DNA of 64,000 nt, taken from NCBI GenBank assembly GCA_037903355.1, contig JBAJFE010000008.1, positions 310,001 through 374,000 on the forward strand. The letters run 5' to 3'. Positions 35,289 through 46,548 of this stretch are shown here, one piece after another; the first letter of the stretch is position 1, and each line of letters opens with the position of its first letter. Below the pieces are notes generated by a model. The model saw only the letters and a program-made list of their open reading frames with translations. It was not told the DNA's origin and did not search any database. A program made the position numbers and the translations under genes. The DNA is from Trichuris trichiura (taxonomy: Eukaryota > Nematoda > Enoplea > Trichinellida > Trichuridae).

Positions 35289-36489
35289 TATCATTGCGCC
35301 GGCGGAATTGGCTCCCACCTTTGTGCCCAGGGTGAACAAGCTTGGCTTTCATACTAAGGCTTTATGGACGCCGGATATTGCCCATACGGTACAAGTGGCC
35401 GCCGACTTGGATATACCATTTGCGGCATCGTGCCCGGACGAAGTTCTACTGCGCAAAGAGGTGCAACTTGTCGTCATAACGGCATGTCCAATGATCAGCT
35501 CTCAGCTAAGTATCAAAGCTCTTGGAATTGGCAAGCATGTCATATGCGACGTACCGTCTTGCCTAAGTTTGAAGGAAGCGGTTCGAATGTTAAGCGCGGC
35601 ACAGTATTATCCTCAGCTTGTAGCTTTGGTCGGTTTTGGTATGCGTCATCTTGCGGTCATTCAAAAAACTCATCAATTGCTTCGACAAGTTGCCATAGGA
35701 GAGTTGCTGGTCATTGATGCTATTGTTCGTACCGGTGCCCTACACGGCAGTGCGTACAATTGGCGATTCGAACAGTTATCCGGTGGTGGTCTATTGAATA
35801 TTGTTGGAAGTCACGTGATTGATCTCATTTGTTTTCTGGTTGGCAAAAGAGCCGTCTGCGTTCAAGGTGTCGTCCAGTCGCTTCCTTCTTGTTCATTGCA
35901 ATCCAGCAGCAGCAGCAGTAGCAGCAGTAGTTCGTGCAGTCAACGGCAGGAGGAATTCAGGCGAATGAATGCCGACAATGTTTGTTCATTCCTGATGCGC
36001 TTCGACGACGGAATGCACGCGTCCGTTAACTTGAACGCTTTGGGCGCTCCAAATTTTTTTCTCGAATTGCTTTGCTGGGGAACCCAAGGCCAATTGATCG
36101 TACAAAATTTCTATCTTTACTTGGTTAAGTTTACCTCCAAAGGACCAATCAAACAATTGCTATTGAACGAAGAAGCCGACGCACCCATTGACGAATCATT
36201 TGCCGGTTATGCAAATCGTTCCTGCGCTCAATTGCATCAGCTGACGTTGTTTTCCCTTTTGCGTTCACTTAACAAGCCGCTACAAGCACGACTTTCGCCA
36301 TCGTCGTCTTCGTCTTCGGAAACGGACAGGAAGTTGACAATATCCGCCAAAGAACACACTCTAAACGAGGCGGCAAATTTTGAAGATGCTTTGTACGTCA
36401 AAGCGGTTGTAGAAGCTATAAAGTTGGCTAGTTTACGCGGAGAAGACGTGCATATTGAAATGCCTGTCCAATGTGACGATGGCCTCTAA
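35289..36489 (+). CDS. GFOD1/2-like Gfo/Idh/MocA oxidoreductase (5' exon not found)
   Basis: NAD(P)-dependent oxidoreductase of the glucose-fructose oxidoreductase domain-containing family (GFOD1/GFOD2); the substrate of the animal proteins is not settled. The exon opens after TTTTCAG at 35288 and runs 400 codons to a stop. Alignable blocks: TKALWTPDI, VQLVVITACP, SIKALGIGKHVICD (cofactor-domain end), QYYPQLVALVGFG, IGELLVIDAIVRTG, SGGGLLNIVGSHVIDL, VCSFLMRFDDG and NFEDALYVKAVVEAIK. The N-terminal GxGxFG nucleotide-binding turn must be on an upstream exon that I could not identify, so the gene is listed as 5'-partial. A Ser-rich loop (around 35906-35937, AGC repeats) and a second Ser run near residue 330 are insertions relative to human GFOD2. 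Confidence 0.85.
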
Positions 36490-36821
36490 TACGCACGTCC
36501 CATCAACATCCTTACCCGTTTAGCAGTTCGCCCTCTTCTGTATATACTATTGCTTGATTGATGAGCAGTAAAATTGGCTTCAGGTGATAATTCATTTCAA
36601 TTGAAAAAATATTATGAATGACGTGTCAAACTTACGCAAATGCGTAGTAGTACGGCTCTCGATGAATCATAAATATATATCGACTATACGACGTATATTG
36701 ACCTAACACAACGTGTCGTCGTTCGCATTTCGTACTAAGTGCAAAAAATACAGTAATTTCAAAAACGAAACCTGAACACTATTATTACCTACAGTACGCA
36801 ATTTGAATTGCTTAAAAATTC
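36490..36821. other. intergenic, downstream of GFOD-like gene
   Basis: About 330 bp with no gene. Contains two TACAGTA words and an AAACCTGA/TCAGGTTT inverted pair of unknown meaning. Confidence 0.4.
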
Positions 36822-37060
36822 TCAGGTTTCGTCGCAATCGCAATGGAAATTGATCAAACGATATTTACATTTCTGCATTTCAACTTGTCCGTATATCCTA
36901 TGATTCGCTGGCTAGGACGAAGTCGAGAGTAAAGTCGCGAGTAGACAATGATTGATATTAATTGCTCACCTTTTTGCTCGCTTTGAGCATCCAGTACGGA
37001 CCGAACATTTTCTCTGCCGTTCAGTATTTGAACCATCGATCCTTTCGTTAACGCAACCAT
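36822..37060 (-). pseudogene. RPA1 (replication protein A large subunit) N-terminal fragment
   Basis: Exon 37060-36970 reads MVALTKGSMVQILNGRENV, RSVLDAQSEQK, matching the RPA70 N-terminal OB-fold start (L-T-x-G-x-I/V-x-x-I). A 62-bp intron leads in matching phase to 36907-36822, which reads ...QKCKYRLINFHCDCDET then stop; KYRLxxxD aligns with the next RPA70N strand. Only about 58 codons exist and nothing resembling the remaining 550 residues lies downstream, where the GFOD-like gene begins. A truncated duplicate is the simplest reading; a small RPA-N-like protein is the alternative. Confidence 0.4.
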
Positions 37061-37448
37061 TTAACATTGGAGGAATTATTAAAACTTGAATTACTTTTAC
37101 AGCCTTCTCTTCCGCCGTCGTACTGCCGTAAGCGTTAAAAAGCTTCTCGTACGCCTGCCAAAATTTAAAATGTCACGCGTTCAGCCTATTCGAGTAATCC
37201 AGAATTCAGCTAAACGAATTTCCAGCGCAATTACAAAACTGATAACAAGGCATTCATGACGTAAAAAAAAGCTGATAATTTCCGCTACAGTACATCTGTA
37301 GTCAGGTTCGTCTAATTTGAATTTGAATTTGTTTATAAAAATATTCAGGTTATTATGAAAACGTGGTTTCTTGGTACGGGAACAAATGTTTTCATAATGA
37401 AGAAGTTTATTCAAATAATTCCCGTTTATTTATGTATATAGAAGAATT

Positions 37449-37496
37449 CCGGAGCTTTCGGCTCACTCAAGACCAGTCATCAGCGGTCTTAAGTTG
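37449..37496 (-). ncRNA. hammerhead-like core in the inverted left piece of PLE-C
   Basis: Minus strand: CCG, CTGATGA, a weakened stem II (CTGG...GCCG), AAA, AGCT, C, CGG. Core boxes are kept but stem II has lost pairs compared with the right-hand copy. Confidence 0.5.
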
Positions 37497-37511
37497 TTAG
37501 TTATACGCCCC

Positions 37512-39170
37512 TACCAACCGACCCTACAGAGGTTTCCCGAAAAAATCGCCGATCTCTTCTCATCACATATGCCACAGAAACCAAAGAACCTGCTATCACC
37601 AAAATGACAACATATCTTAAGTTTGCATCGAACTTCAGACCCCCGAGCTCTATGGTCTCCCAAAAGTACACAAACCAGGGATTCCAATGAGACCGATAGT
37701 CTCCACAATTAACAGCATCACCACTGAACTCAGTAGATACTTAAGTAAGATCATCAAACCTCTAACAGGCAAGGAACCATCCTTTGTCAAAAACAGCAAA
37801 ACGCTCGTCAACGAAATAAGAAACTATTGTTTGGAACCCGACGAGATTTTAGTCAGCTATGATGTAAAAGACTTATTTCCCAGCATCCCAATATCAGACA
37901 CCCTAGAGACCTTACACAATCTCCTCCACACGGACACAAATCTACCCAGCAGAACTAAATTAAATCCCTTTCACATTGTCAAACTGGTTCGTTTTGCATG
38001 CAAGAAGGCAATTACTTCACTTTTGATAACAAGTTCTATAAACAATCTAACGGAGTACCTATGGGAAGCCCCCTATCCCCTGTATTAGCGGAAATCTTTA
38101 TGGAAAACTTTGAAAGACAAATGTTCAGAACTATAGACAGACACATAGCTCCACGCCTTTTTAAAAGATACGTAGACGACATCTTTGTCATTATAAAAGC
38201 TGGAAAAGAAGAACAATTTTTACAATTCCTCAACAACGTCCGTCCTAACCAAATAGTCTTCACAATGGAAAAAGAAGATAACAAAACCTTGCCCTTTCTA
38301 GACGCCTTAATTATTCGCTCAAGCGAAGGCCTTAAAACCAGAGTGTATAGAAAACCCACGCACACAGATCAGTACCTCAATTTTTCATCACATCACCCAC
38401 GATCAGTAATGCGTGGTATCCTCTCCGGAATGATAGACAGAGCATTCAATTTATGCAGTCCCGAATATCTCCAGCCAGAAATTAACTACATTAGAAAAAT
38501 CTTCTACAAAAACGGTTATCCTAAATCCTTTATCAACCAAGTGCTCAACCACAAGCTTCGCACACGTGAGTCTCCAGAGCAAAACACTCCGCACGACACT
38601 TGTCTGGTTATTCCTTATGTGGCAGGTTTAGGCGAAAAGATTGTCCAATTAGGAAAAAGATTAGGCTTCAGAGTCTTTTTCAAAAGTTCGCCCAACCTCA
38701 GGGCAATTCTTCGCACAGACAAAACTAAAATCCCCGCAAACAAAAAGACAGGATTAATATACGCGGTTGAATGTTCTTGCTCAGGGATTTATATTGGTGA
38801 AACGGGAAACACCCTAGAGCATAGATTAATGAACACATAAAAAAACTCACAAGTTACAATAACGCGAAAGCCATACTTAACAATGGTACCAATCTAACCA
38901 CACAGCGAGGCAGACCAATCGTGGACCCAAAAATTACAATGGAAAAAGCCAAACAAGCCTCTGCTGTAGTGGAACACGCGACGCAATGTCCAACCACTCC
39001 ACCCAAAAGTTTTATGTTACGAAAACAATTTACGGTTAAGAAGAATTAAAGAAGCACTATACATTAGACACAATACGACTTACAACCGCGATCAAGGAGT
39101 GGACATAAGTGGATTTGGACAAATATTGTGACGCGGTATAATTGTTGCTCATTCAACAGATGAAATACAA
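37512..39170 (+). pseudogene. PLE-C reverse transcriptase/GIY-YIG reading frame, frameshifted
   Basis: Segments in successive frames: 37512-37640 (TDPTEVSRKN...), 37687-38000 (MRPIVSTINS..., motif A SYDVKDLFPSIPI), 37998-38840 (MQEGNYFTFDN, motif B GVPMGSPLSP, motif C RYVDDIFVII, GIY-YIG LIYAVECSCSGIYIGETGN), then 38840 on. Frameshifts near 37640, 37995 and 38830 break it, but nearly all motif residues are conserved and the sequence is close to PLE-A. A stop and further drift follow in the C-terminal tail. Confidence 0.85.
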
Positions 39171-39516
39171 TAGCCCGGATAGAAAAAGAAAAAAAGAAAA
39201 AACAACTAATTAGAACAAGTAGAAATGGATAGGACGGCAATATATATGGAACAAAGAAAGGAAAAGAAAAAGAAAAAAGAAGAAAGAAAGAAAGAAAAAT
39301 GGATGCAAAATGAAAGAACAGCGAACCAACAACAAAAAATGTTCGAAACTACCCAGCAAAGACACAATCTACACGATATACGGAACAAGAAATAGAAGTG
39401 CGCTGACAGACCCAGATACCAGAACCTACCAACAAAAAAACTCTAAAAATGCCCGCTTTAAAATCCTCAGAAACATTAGGGCAATCGCTGCCACGAATCA
39501 TATCAACAACTTAAGA

Positions 39517-39554
39517 CCGCTGATGACGGGTCTCGAATAACCCGAAAGCTCCGG
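39517..39554 (+). ncRNA. hammerhead-like ribozyme core, PLE-C right end
   Basis: CCG, CTGATGA, stem II CGGGT/ACCCG with an 8-nt loop, AAA, palindrome AGCT, cleavage base C, CGG. Stem I CCG/CGG pairs perfectly. Confidence 0.65.
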
Positions 39555-39611
39555 AATTCTTCTATATACATAAATAAACGGGAATTATCCGTAATAAACT
39601 TCTTCATGATG

Positions 39612-40287
39612 ATTCAGGTTATTATAGCATTTATGTAACCACGCTAAGCAAGTAACACAATAAAGCAGTCGTTTACATGTAAATTCCTGTAGCTTACACC
39701 AACAAGCGGCTTTGAAATGCGGAAAAACATGATAATTTGTCCGATAATTTTTAAGGAATTCCCAAGCAGCAAAAGGATGGACAACTAGAGCTTTACTAAC
39801 CCCGTATAAAGCCATTGCCTTGCGCAATGCGACGCATTTAAATTATTTTTCGTGGGAGAATTCTGTCAAAGCTTCTCTGGAGAGTCATTGCAACCTGATG
39901 CTTTTTCAAAATTATACTTTGAAAAAGGCCAATAGGAACTCTTCTAACTGGAATCAAACTAATCGCAAACCGTTTTCAATAGAAAGGCTTTTTAAGGTCA
40001 ACTTCTTAACCGGCAATTACCGAGTTTGCGCCCTAAAACTGTTGTAGAACAACAACAACAATTCTATGGCATTATCATTAATGCCGTTAAGAAATATTAA
40101 AAGGAATGAGCAAAATAGGCATCGGAATGTGAAGAGAGCGATTTTGGCATTTGTTATACTACATGTAAGTAAAGAAATAATCAAGTACAGTCTACAGTTT
40201 CTCCAGCGAGTAAAAAAGAGTTGACTTATGGTTTATTCGGAACATCGAAGACGTTCGAAAGATCGAATCAACCAAGATTCAAAAAAG
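39612..40287. other. intergenic between PLE-C and snurportin
   Basis: No gene recognised; small overlapping open frames only. A short snurportin 3' exon could lie here (see that entry). Confidence 0.4.
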
Positions 40288-41313
40288 CTATAACATACCT
40301 TTCTTCCGAGCAGCTTTGTTAAAATCTTGAATTAATAATTCGTCCGTATTCGTATATTCAGGAGGAACCATTACTCCGAGCACATCGTTAAGCATGAACG
40401 GTTTAAGCCAGCCAACCAACGGAGTTTCGCCGGATTCGTACAAACAGGAACGATGATAAAATAGAAGACCATCAAGGCGGCCAGGAAACGGCCAAAGCCG
40501 GCTGCTAATCACATTTTGAAGCATCGATTGACTGTACTTGTATTTCGGCAATGCGACAAGGCGTTTTCGATTGCAATGATTGTTTACGTTTCTGTTCAAG
40601 TTGGAATCTTCCAATCTTGCGGCAATCCAAAAGGAGCGAAATTCGCAATCGTAATCAACCAACGTTTGACCCTTCCACATGAGAACATCCAAAACGTAAA
40701 GCGTATCTCCAACACCGCACGAAACGCAATCCAACATTGTCGCCTCCGGCAAAGCTGATTTGAACTTTGCCAATCTGCGACCCGCTCTACTGTAGGATAA
40801 TGTCCATTTTTGGTTGGCGACAATAAGGCAGCGTCTTCCTTCCGGATAGGGCATAAAAAGCCAATTGGAGTTGAAGTCGGTGGGCAATTCGACCAACCAT
40901 TCGCCCATCATAAGTCTATCGCTGAAATACGATTTCTTCTGATGACCTTTTGAAGATCCCGACTTGGACTCGTCTTCCAAAGATTCAAATTGCCTATCCT
41001 CCATTCCATCGCACTGTACGTCGCTAAGATTACTTTCCGAATCGTCCATTTTACTATCGTTACCGCTAGATGAGCAGTCAACCTGTTTGTACAGCCTGCG
41101 AAGCTGAGAAATCAGTTCAAAACGTTTGTCTCTCTGATTTTGAAGTAACAACTTGCGGCGCTTTTCCTGGCACGCCTCCATTGTAATATTTGTTTTGTAC
41201 ATTGCAAACCTTGGGTGAGGCCTGTAGATGCTAAAAGTGCTCTTATTATCCAGCACACTCGTCGCCAATAAGCCGGAAAGGCTTTCGGCCGCGGTCTCCA
41301 ATTCGTTGGCCAT
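40288..41313 (-). CDS. snurportin-1 (m3G-cap snRNP import adaptor)
   Basis: Import adaptor that binds the trimethylguanosine cap of spliceosomal snRNPs and links them to importin-beta. I start at MANELETAAESLSG (41313), 19 codons inside the longest frame. N-terminal importin-beta-binding region: HPRFAMYK, then EACQEKRRKLLLQNQRDKRFE (Arg/Lys-rich, as in the IBB). Cap-binding domain: LMMGEWLVELPTDF, EGRRCLIVANQKW, YSRAGRRLAKFKSALP, TMLDCV, TLYVLDVLMWKGQ, DCEFRSFWIAARL, WPFPGRLDGLLFYHRSCLY and TPLVGWLKPFMLNDVLGV. This covers the whole human core; the tryptophans and the VLDVxxWxG block of the cap pocket are present. The frame ends ...AARKKGML, but AAAG|GTATGT two codons earlier is a strong donor, so a small extra 3' exon may exist. 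Confidence 0.85.
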   Translation of the reverse strand: MANELETAAESLSGLLATSVLDNKSTFSIYRPHPRFAMYKTNITMEACQEKRRKLLLQNQRDKRFELISQLRRLYKQVDCSSSGNDSKMDDSESNLSDVQCDGMEDRQFESLEDESKSGSSKGHQKKSYFSDRLMMGEWLVELPTDFNSNWLFMPYPEGRRCLIVANQKWTLSYSRAGRRLAKFKSALPEATMLDCVSCGVGDTLYVLDVLMWKGQTLVDYDCEFRSFWIAARLEDSNLNRNVNNHCNRKRLVALPKYKYSQSMLQNVISSRLWPFPGRLDGLLFYHRSCLYESGETPLVGWLKPFMLNDVLGVMVPPEYTNTDELLIQDFNKAARKKGML

Positions 41314-41370
41314 AATCTTGAGACGCCGACAGGTTCTAAGGCAAAAACAAAATTTAAACAGAGCACTCAA

Positions 41371-43843
41371 TTGAATTCAACATCAGACTTTAGCTCACAC
41401 GAATTAAATAGTCGTGTACTATCAACGAACGTTACGTCTATCACGCTACGAACAAAATAAACAAACTTTAAGACTAAACTGTACATTGAGCCGAAAACTT
41501 ATTGCCTAACTAAAAAAAATATTAATGCTAACATTTTAGTACTCAACCTAACAAAGAAAAGATTGCCAGTGGAATAAGAAGGCAATAATCTTAGCCCAGT
41601 GATTTTGTCAACAGTAAATGATGTGCAGGTTTGGTGTACGGTAGTAATAAAAACGCGACGTTTTCGCTGCTTTGTCTCGTCGAAGCAGCTTTATAGTACG
41701 TCCAATTTTTTTTTATTCTTTATCGTTTAAAGCACAGTTTTTAAAATCTACTTCTTAAACTGTACCTGTTTCGTATTTGACGTTACAGTAAAGAAGCTGT
41801 TAGTTGTGTTCGTCATCAGCCGATTCAACTTGATGGTTATTTAAAAATCATAAACCATATCGTTGCATTTTGAGAGCACAGTGTTCATTAACACCGCCAG
41901 AGAAAAAAGCAGAACTATCCCATTGGTAATATTGCCAAAACATAACGCTAAGATACTCTAGTAGCATTATAAGTAACAGAAATATTGCTAATATTGATAA
42001 CACTTTATAATCTATAACACAAGGCTAATTTAGCAGTTCAATCCGCTTGAATGATTATAAAAGATAATCAGGTTCACTATGCATTTTCCGACGTTTGCTA
42101 TACTGCATACAAGCAGTCGCATATGCAGCTTATCCGAAAGCAGCAATGAAGTCCGCTTTTGTAAATTTTATGTAGTTTGTTGCTTTGATGACGTTATCCC
42201 ATTAGGAAAGCGATTATTCAGGTCATTAACCGCCAATTAGGGCATGGATAGCAACGATTTAATTTTTAAAATTGCCTGCCACAAGATACACTTAATTTTC
42301 GGTCAAACTTTTCATCTTTGCTTGAAATACGCTGTCAAACAACCTGCTTTTCCTTCTCTTGTTGTTTAAGTCTTACTGTACGTAAACTTAACGTTTTTTT
42401 CGCTTTGTTCTCTGTTATTGAATGCATTTTTTTCCCACGCAATTTGTGCTAAAAAGGAAAATTTTGCTTGGTGCCAATTTACGGGACTAAAAATTAAATA
42501 ATGTTTTATAAATCGGTTTGAATAGTGTTCATGCAAGGTGTCGGTTTTTCCAATGAAGAACAAACTCCAAGTCCGCGCGATGCAGTAAGCGCGCATACGT
42601 TGAATTTCTTAAGCACATTTCCCGCCCATTGAATAGGAGGATAAGTTACCGTAAGTTACGGCTTTTAATTGCGTTATTTCTTAACTGAAAAATTGTTCCT
42701 CGCAAAGGCTTAACTTAGTCGGTTCTTTGTAGGTGCAGTCTTTACAAATTTTATTTGTTATCAAACGTTAGATCTTTTTGAGCTGATGACGAATAGAAAT
42801 AAAATTTCATACTGCTCATGTAGTACCGCCAGCAGCAAAAGTATTGCAAGCGTTGATGGTATTTTAAGATGTGCATATTCAATTCAGATATTCTTTCCCA
42901 GTTTGAATATGTGACAATCAGGTTCGTTGTTTATTTCAGTGGTGGAGGTTACTGTATTCACGCTATCGCGGCTTATCGAAGAGGGCCGATGGGGTTCGTA
43001 TTTTCTAACTTTATTTGTTTCACTGCCGTCATACTATTCTGTTTTATTAAAAAATTTACCTTTAACCTGTAGGCATATCGTTTAATTTTGGGACTTTTAA
43101 GCTTAATTTTAATTTAAACGGTCTACGCAAAAGAATGACACTGTATCGGAGAAAGATTTGCTTGAAGAAAGCCAGTCTCTCAGGTTTTTGCTACGGAAGT
43201 GAAACGGTTCGGTTGAGATCATTCGTTCTTCGTTTGAAGTATCAGTTTTCCTTACGCATATTCGCATTCCAGTTTGAGCCTCTTTAACAACTTCGCTTTG
43301 GGCTCAAAATGTTTATAGTTTTTCTTTGCTCTTTCGCAAAAATATTGCTTCATTCAATGTCGAGTTACAAGTTTAAGTCTCCTTCAATGGCTTGCGTTAT
43401 CGCGCAGGCCTTCCCGCGACTTTAGCGCCACCTTCTGGGGTCCTTCTAAGGCGTTTTATTCTTATTTTGGCTTTTTGCTTCCCGCCTTTTTCGAAAGTGC
43501 TCGACTTTGCCGTCTTTTCTGGTTAACTCGTTTCGCGCATGCTCGAACAACGTTGTCGTTCAGCGATAGGTTTCAAAAAACGTCCACAACTGTTTTCCGG
43601 CAACAGTAAAAAGCCTACGCCTACGCGCTTTTTGCTGTTGCCTTCCGCTACCGGTTTCTGGAGCTGCGACAGTCATACTGTAAGAGAACTTTTGATTTAT
43701 AAATGATCTTCAGGTACTAATATTTATAACCGCGGGCTGCTGCTTTTGTTTTTCGCTCTTTTTTTAGCATAATTAATGCGAATGCGCACTCAGAATCGGG
43801 AGCACGTTTTACCTTTTGTAATCGTTCTAGAATAGAGGGTGAA
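41371..43843. other. intergenic between divergent snurportin and CoA synthase genes
   Basis: 2.5 kb, AT-rich. No gene supported; a 76-codon frame at 42366-42596 (-) has no recognisable features. The two promoters face outward from this interval. Confidence 0.45.
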
Positions 43844-45744
43844 ATGAAGGTGCTTCTCTACTTGACTCAGCTTCAATCGACCGTTCGCCCCCGCTTGGAA
43901 GCTCTTCTGTCTCGCATTGCGTCGCCGGCTAGTTGTACCGTCTATCTGCAAGTTCATTCGGACGTTGCCAAGCAGTGGAACCTCGGCCGCGCTTTCCAAT
44001 TCGTTCGCGACGTGTACGAAATTGTCGGCAGTTCGAATTTCAAGTCGAATTTTCGCATTTTGACCGACTCGCTCAAAGGCATGTCGGATAGCGGCTGGAT
44101 GGGCAATGTCGACAGTTTGATTGTCGACTGCGATCCCAACGAGTTTTCCGAGCGTTTTTTGCCGGCTGACCAATCAGCTTCCTTGCCGCCTTGGGTAACC
44201 TACGTAAAGCCGGCAAGTTTGATAAGCCAATTTTCAAACCTGCGCGTTACGGAGGCGAAACCGGCGTTGGATACGAGCTGGGCTCGCCAAGAAGTCGGTT
44301 TGTTTAGGCATGCAGCCATTGGAGGCACTTTTGACCATTTGCATGTTGGCCACGAGATGTTGTTGACATGCGCCGCTTTGGCCGCTTCCAAGTTGACCAT
44401 AGGGGTATCCTACGGCGAACTTTTATACGGTTAGAAGAAGCACTTTGCCTTAAATGGACTGGCGTGTTGTAAAGCTATGTTGCAGGTAAGTTTCTGTTCG
44501 GATTGGTGGAACCATTGGACTTGAGAGTGTGCAACATTAACCACTTCCTGTCGACCATTGCTCCGGACTTGTCTTTCACTTGCGTTCCCATAGCTGATCT
44601 GTACGGTCCAACTTTACACGACGAAACAATGGATTGTCTCATCGTCAGCGAAGAGACTTTCGAAGGCGGTCAGATGATCAATTTGAAAAGGGCCGACAAA
44701 GTAGCAAAAAAAAAACACCTTTTGTATTTTACTTTGTTTAATTATTCTTTCAGGGGATGACTCGACTAGAACTACTGACCATCGATCTGTTGAACATCGG
44801 CAGCGAAGTCGACGGGCAAGTTAAAATTAGTTCCACGTTAAAGAGGGTCGAAATGCTTGGTCGTTTGTTCAAAATTCCAAAGGTCCCTTTGCGATCCACC
44901 CGACCTTGATGGCGTAGAGTCATTTTCGGTTTTCTTAAATCTATTTCAGAGTCGTCCGACCTCTAATCCGTATATTATTGGTCTAACGGGAGGAATCGCC
45001 AGCGGCAAAAGCAAAATATGCGAATATTTAAAATCCTGGGGTGCTCACGTGATCAATTGCGACGCGCTTGGTCATAAAGCTTATCAGCCTTATACAACAG
45101 TTTATAACGAGTCAGTTAGCCTCAACAAAAAAAAAACTGATAAGTAACATACTGTTTCCTACGTAGCATATTGAGCGCATTCGATGAGGACATAGTCGAC
45201 GCGGATACAGGACAGATAAATCGCCAAGCACTTGGAGCGATCGTGTTTAAAGACGAAGTATTAAACTTGTAGCTTCTTATTGAATTCTTTTAAAATTTAA
45301 TTGTTCTTCAGAATAAACGTCAAATATTGAATCGTATAGTTTGGCCGCGTATAGCGGAAATGGTAGTCGAAGAAATACGCCGCGTTGGCCAAAATAATCG
45401 TATAGTGGTAGTGGAAGCGGCTGTTCTTTTGGAAGCCGGCTGGGAGTCTCTTGTGCACGAAGTGTGGCTTACGCACGTACCGGAAGGAGAAGTACAATCA
45501 ACTTCGGCTTAAAACTGCTACTTTTTCCATTTGACCATTTAAGGCGGTGAAGCGAGTGATGGACCGAACAAAGTGCACGCAGAAGGAGGCGCTTAGGCGA
45601 GTACACGCTTCAAGGTTCAGCAATGAAGACAATTTCGGCTGTGCCAATGTTGTCTTCTGTTCCTTATGGGAACCGGAGACCACTCGAGCTCAAGTAGATT
45701 GCTTTAAAAGCGCTCAAAGAATTTTCGACGCCACATTTTTGTAG
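43844..45744 (+). CDS. bifunctional CoA synthase (PPAT + dephospho-CoA kinase)
   Basis: Catalyses the last two steps of coenzyme A synthesis: 4'-phosphopantetheine adenylylation, then phosphorylation of dephospho-CoA. Seven exons: 43844-44429, 44486-44700, 44754-44882, 44950-45110, 45167-45257, 45312-45491 and 45544-45744. All phases match, giving 520 aa (human COASY 564). PPAT domain: nucleotidyltransferase motif GGTFDHLHVGHEMLL, then SFTCVPIADLYGPT and DCLIVSEETFEGGQMIN. Kinase domain: P-loop GLTGGIASGKS, then CDALGHKAYQP, INRQALGAIVF, NRIVWPRIAEMV, VVVEAAVLLEAGW and VHEVWLTHVP. The lid/C-terminal part (RVMDRTKCTQKEALRRVHA) and ...FCSLWEPETTRAQV close the domain. The N-terminal region before PPAT (about 150 aa) matches the regulatory extension of animal COASY. 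Confidence 0.93.
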
Positions 45745-45997
45745 GTTGCCATAGCATGGAAAGACTTGTTGAATCGCTTGGAGCTTTAGAAGTACGCGCT
45801 AAAAGGTTTGTTCGACAGAAAATGAGCTTTTCAGATTTTCCGTCTATTTTATCCGTTGGACAGCCAGCCGATAGGCTTTAAAAGTGCAAACCATCTTGAT
45901 TCGATGGATTGCTAGCTACCTACGGTAGCAGATGATCTTTCGTTGTACGTAACAAATTGCATGCTCGCCGAAAGAGGGATTGAACAATAAAGTACTA

Positions 45998-46548
45998 CAG
46001 TCAGTTCTCGTATAACGCGAGCGTTTGGTCACTTAAAAATCCTGAAAAATCTCGCGTTATAGGAGACATGTAAAGTATAGGAAAATCACGATTTGGTTCA
46101 AAGCGTCAGAAGGATTGTTTACTTGTAAACAACAACGGAGAGATATCTTAAATAAGCTGGGTAGAAACAGGAATTATGATGTACCTGAGCTACTTATTCT
46201 ACCATTAGCCACGCTGACGTGTGGATCCCCTTACACGGGGGGCGATCGTACATTAACGACAGAGCTTTTATGATAGAACTTTTTACAGCGGACAGAGTTT
46301 AAACTGGCTTTCAGGAGCGGCGTGCTAGCGTCTTTAGCTTGTGGAAGGAGTCCCTCTCAGTACTAAAATAAACGACCTCATACCCAGGAAACAATAGAGT
46401 TCCGTTGGACTCACTTATCAGCTTTGACGATATCACGTGTCGTCTCATTGCGTTCATACCGTTTCAGTATCTCAAGCTTCTCTCCAATAGTCAGCGCCTT
46501 TCTTTTTTGACCACTACCAGCTGACTTCGAATCAGGAAGCGTAGACAT
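45998..46548 (-). mobile_element. Tigger/pogo-type transposon remnant
   Basis: The left terminus begins CAGTCAGTTCTCGTATAACG after TA (45996-45997), and the CTCGCGTTATA word returns inverted about 30 bp inside. On the minus strand, 46548-46411 encodes MSTLPDSKSAGSGQKRKA, LTIGEKLEILKRYERNE..., the N-terminal CENP-B/Psq-type helix-turn-helix of Tigger transposases, ending at a stop after 45 codons. The DDE catalytic part and the opposite terminus are missing. The end sequence differs from the 17396-21200 element, so it is another family. Confidence 0.8.

Larger units (their letters stand above)
37357..39611 (+). mobile_element. Penelope-like element copy C (PLE-C) with inverted terminal piece
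   Basis: The body (about 37510-39500) is a 5'-truncated element. On its left, 37357-37500 is an inverted copy of the element's own 3' end, including a second hammerhead-like core (37449-37496, minus strand). The right end repeats the same tail (39500-39611). The 14-bp word ATTCAGGTTATTAT flanks the whole structure at 37343-37356 and 39612-39625, consistent with a target-site duplication. An inverted partial terminal repeat at the 5' side is a known Penelope habit. Confidence 0.85.
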
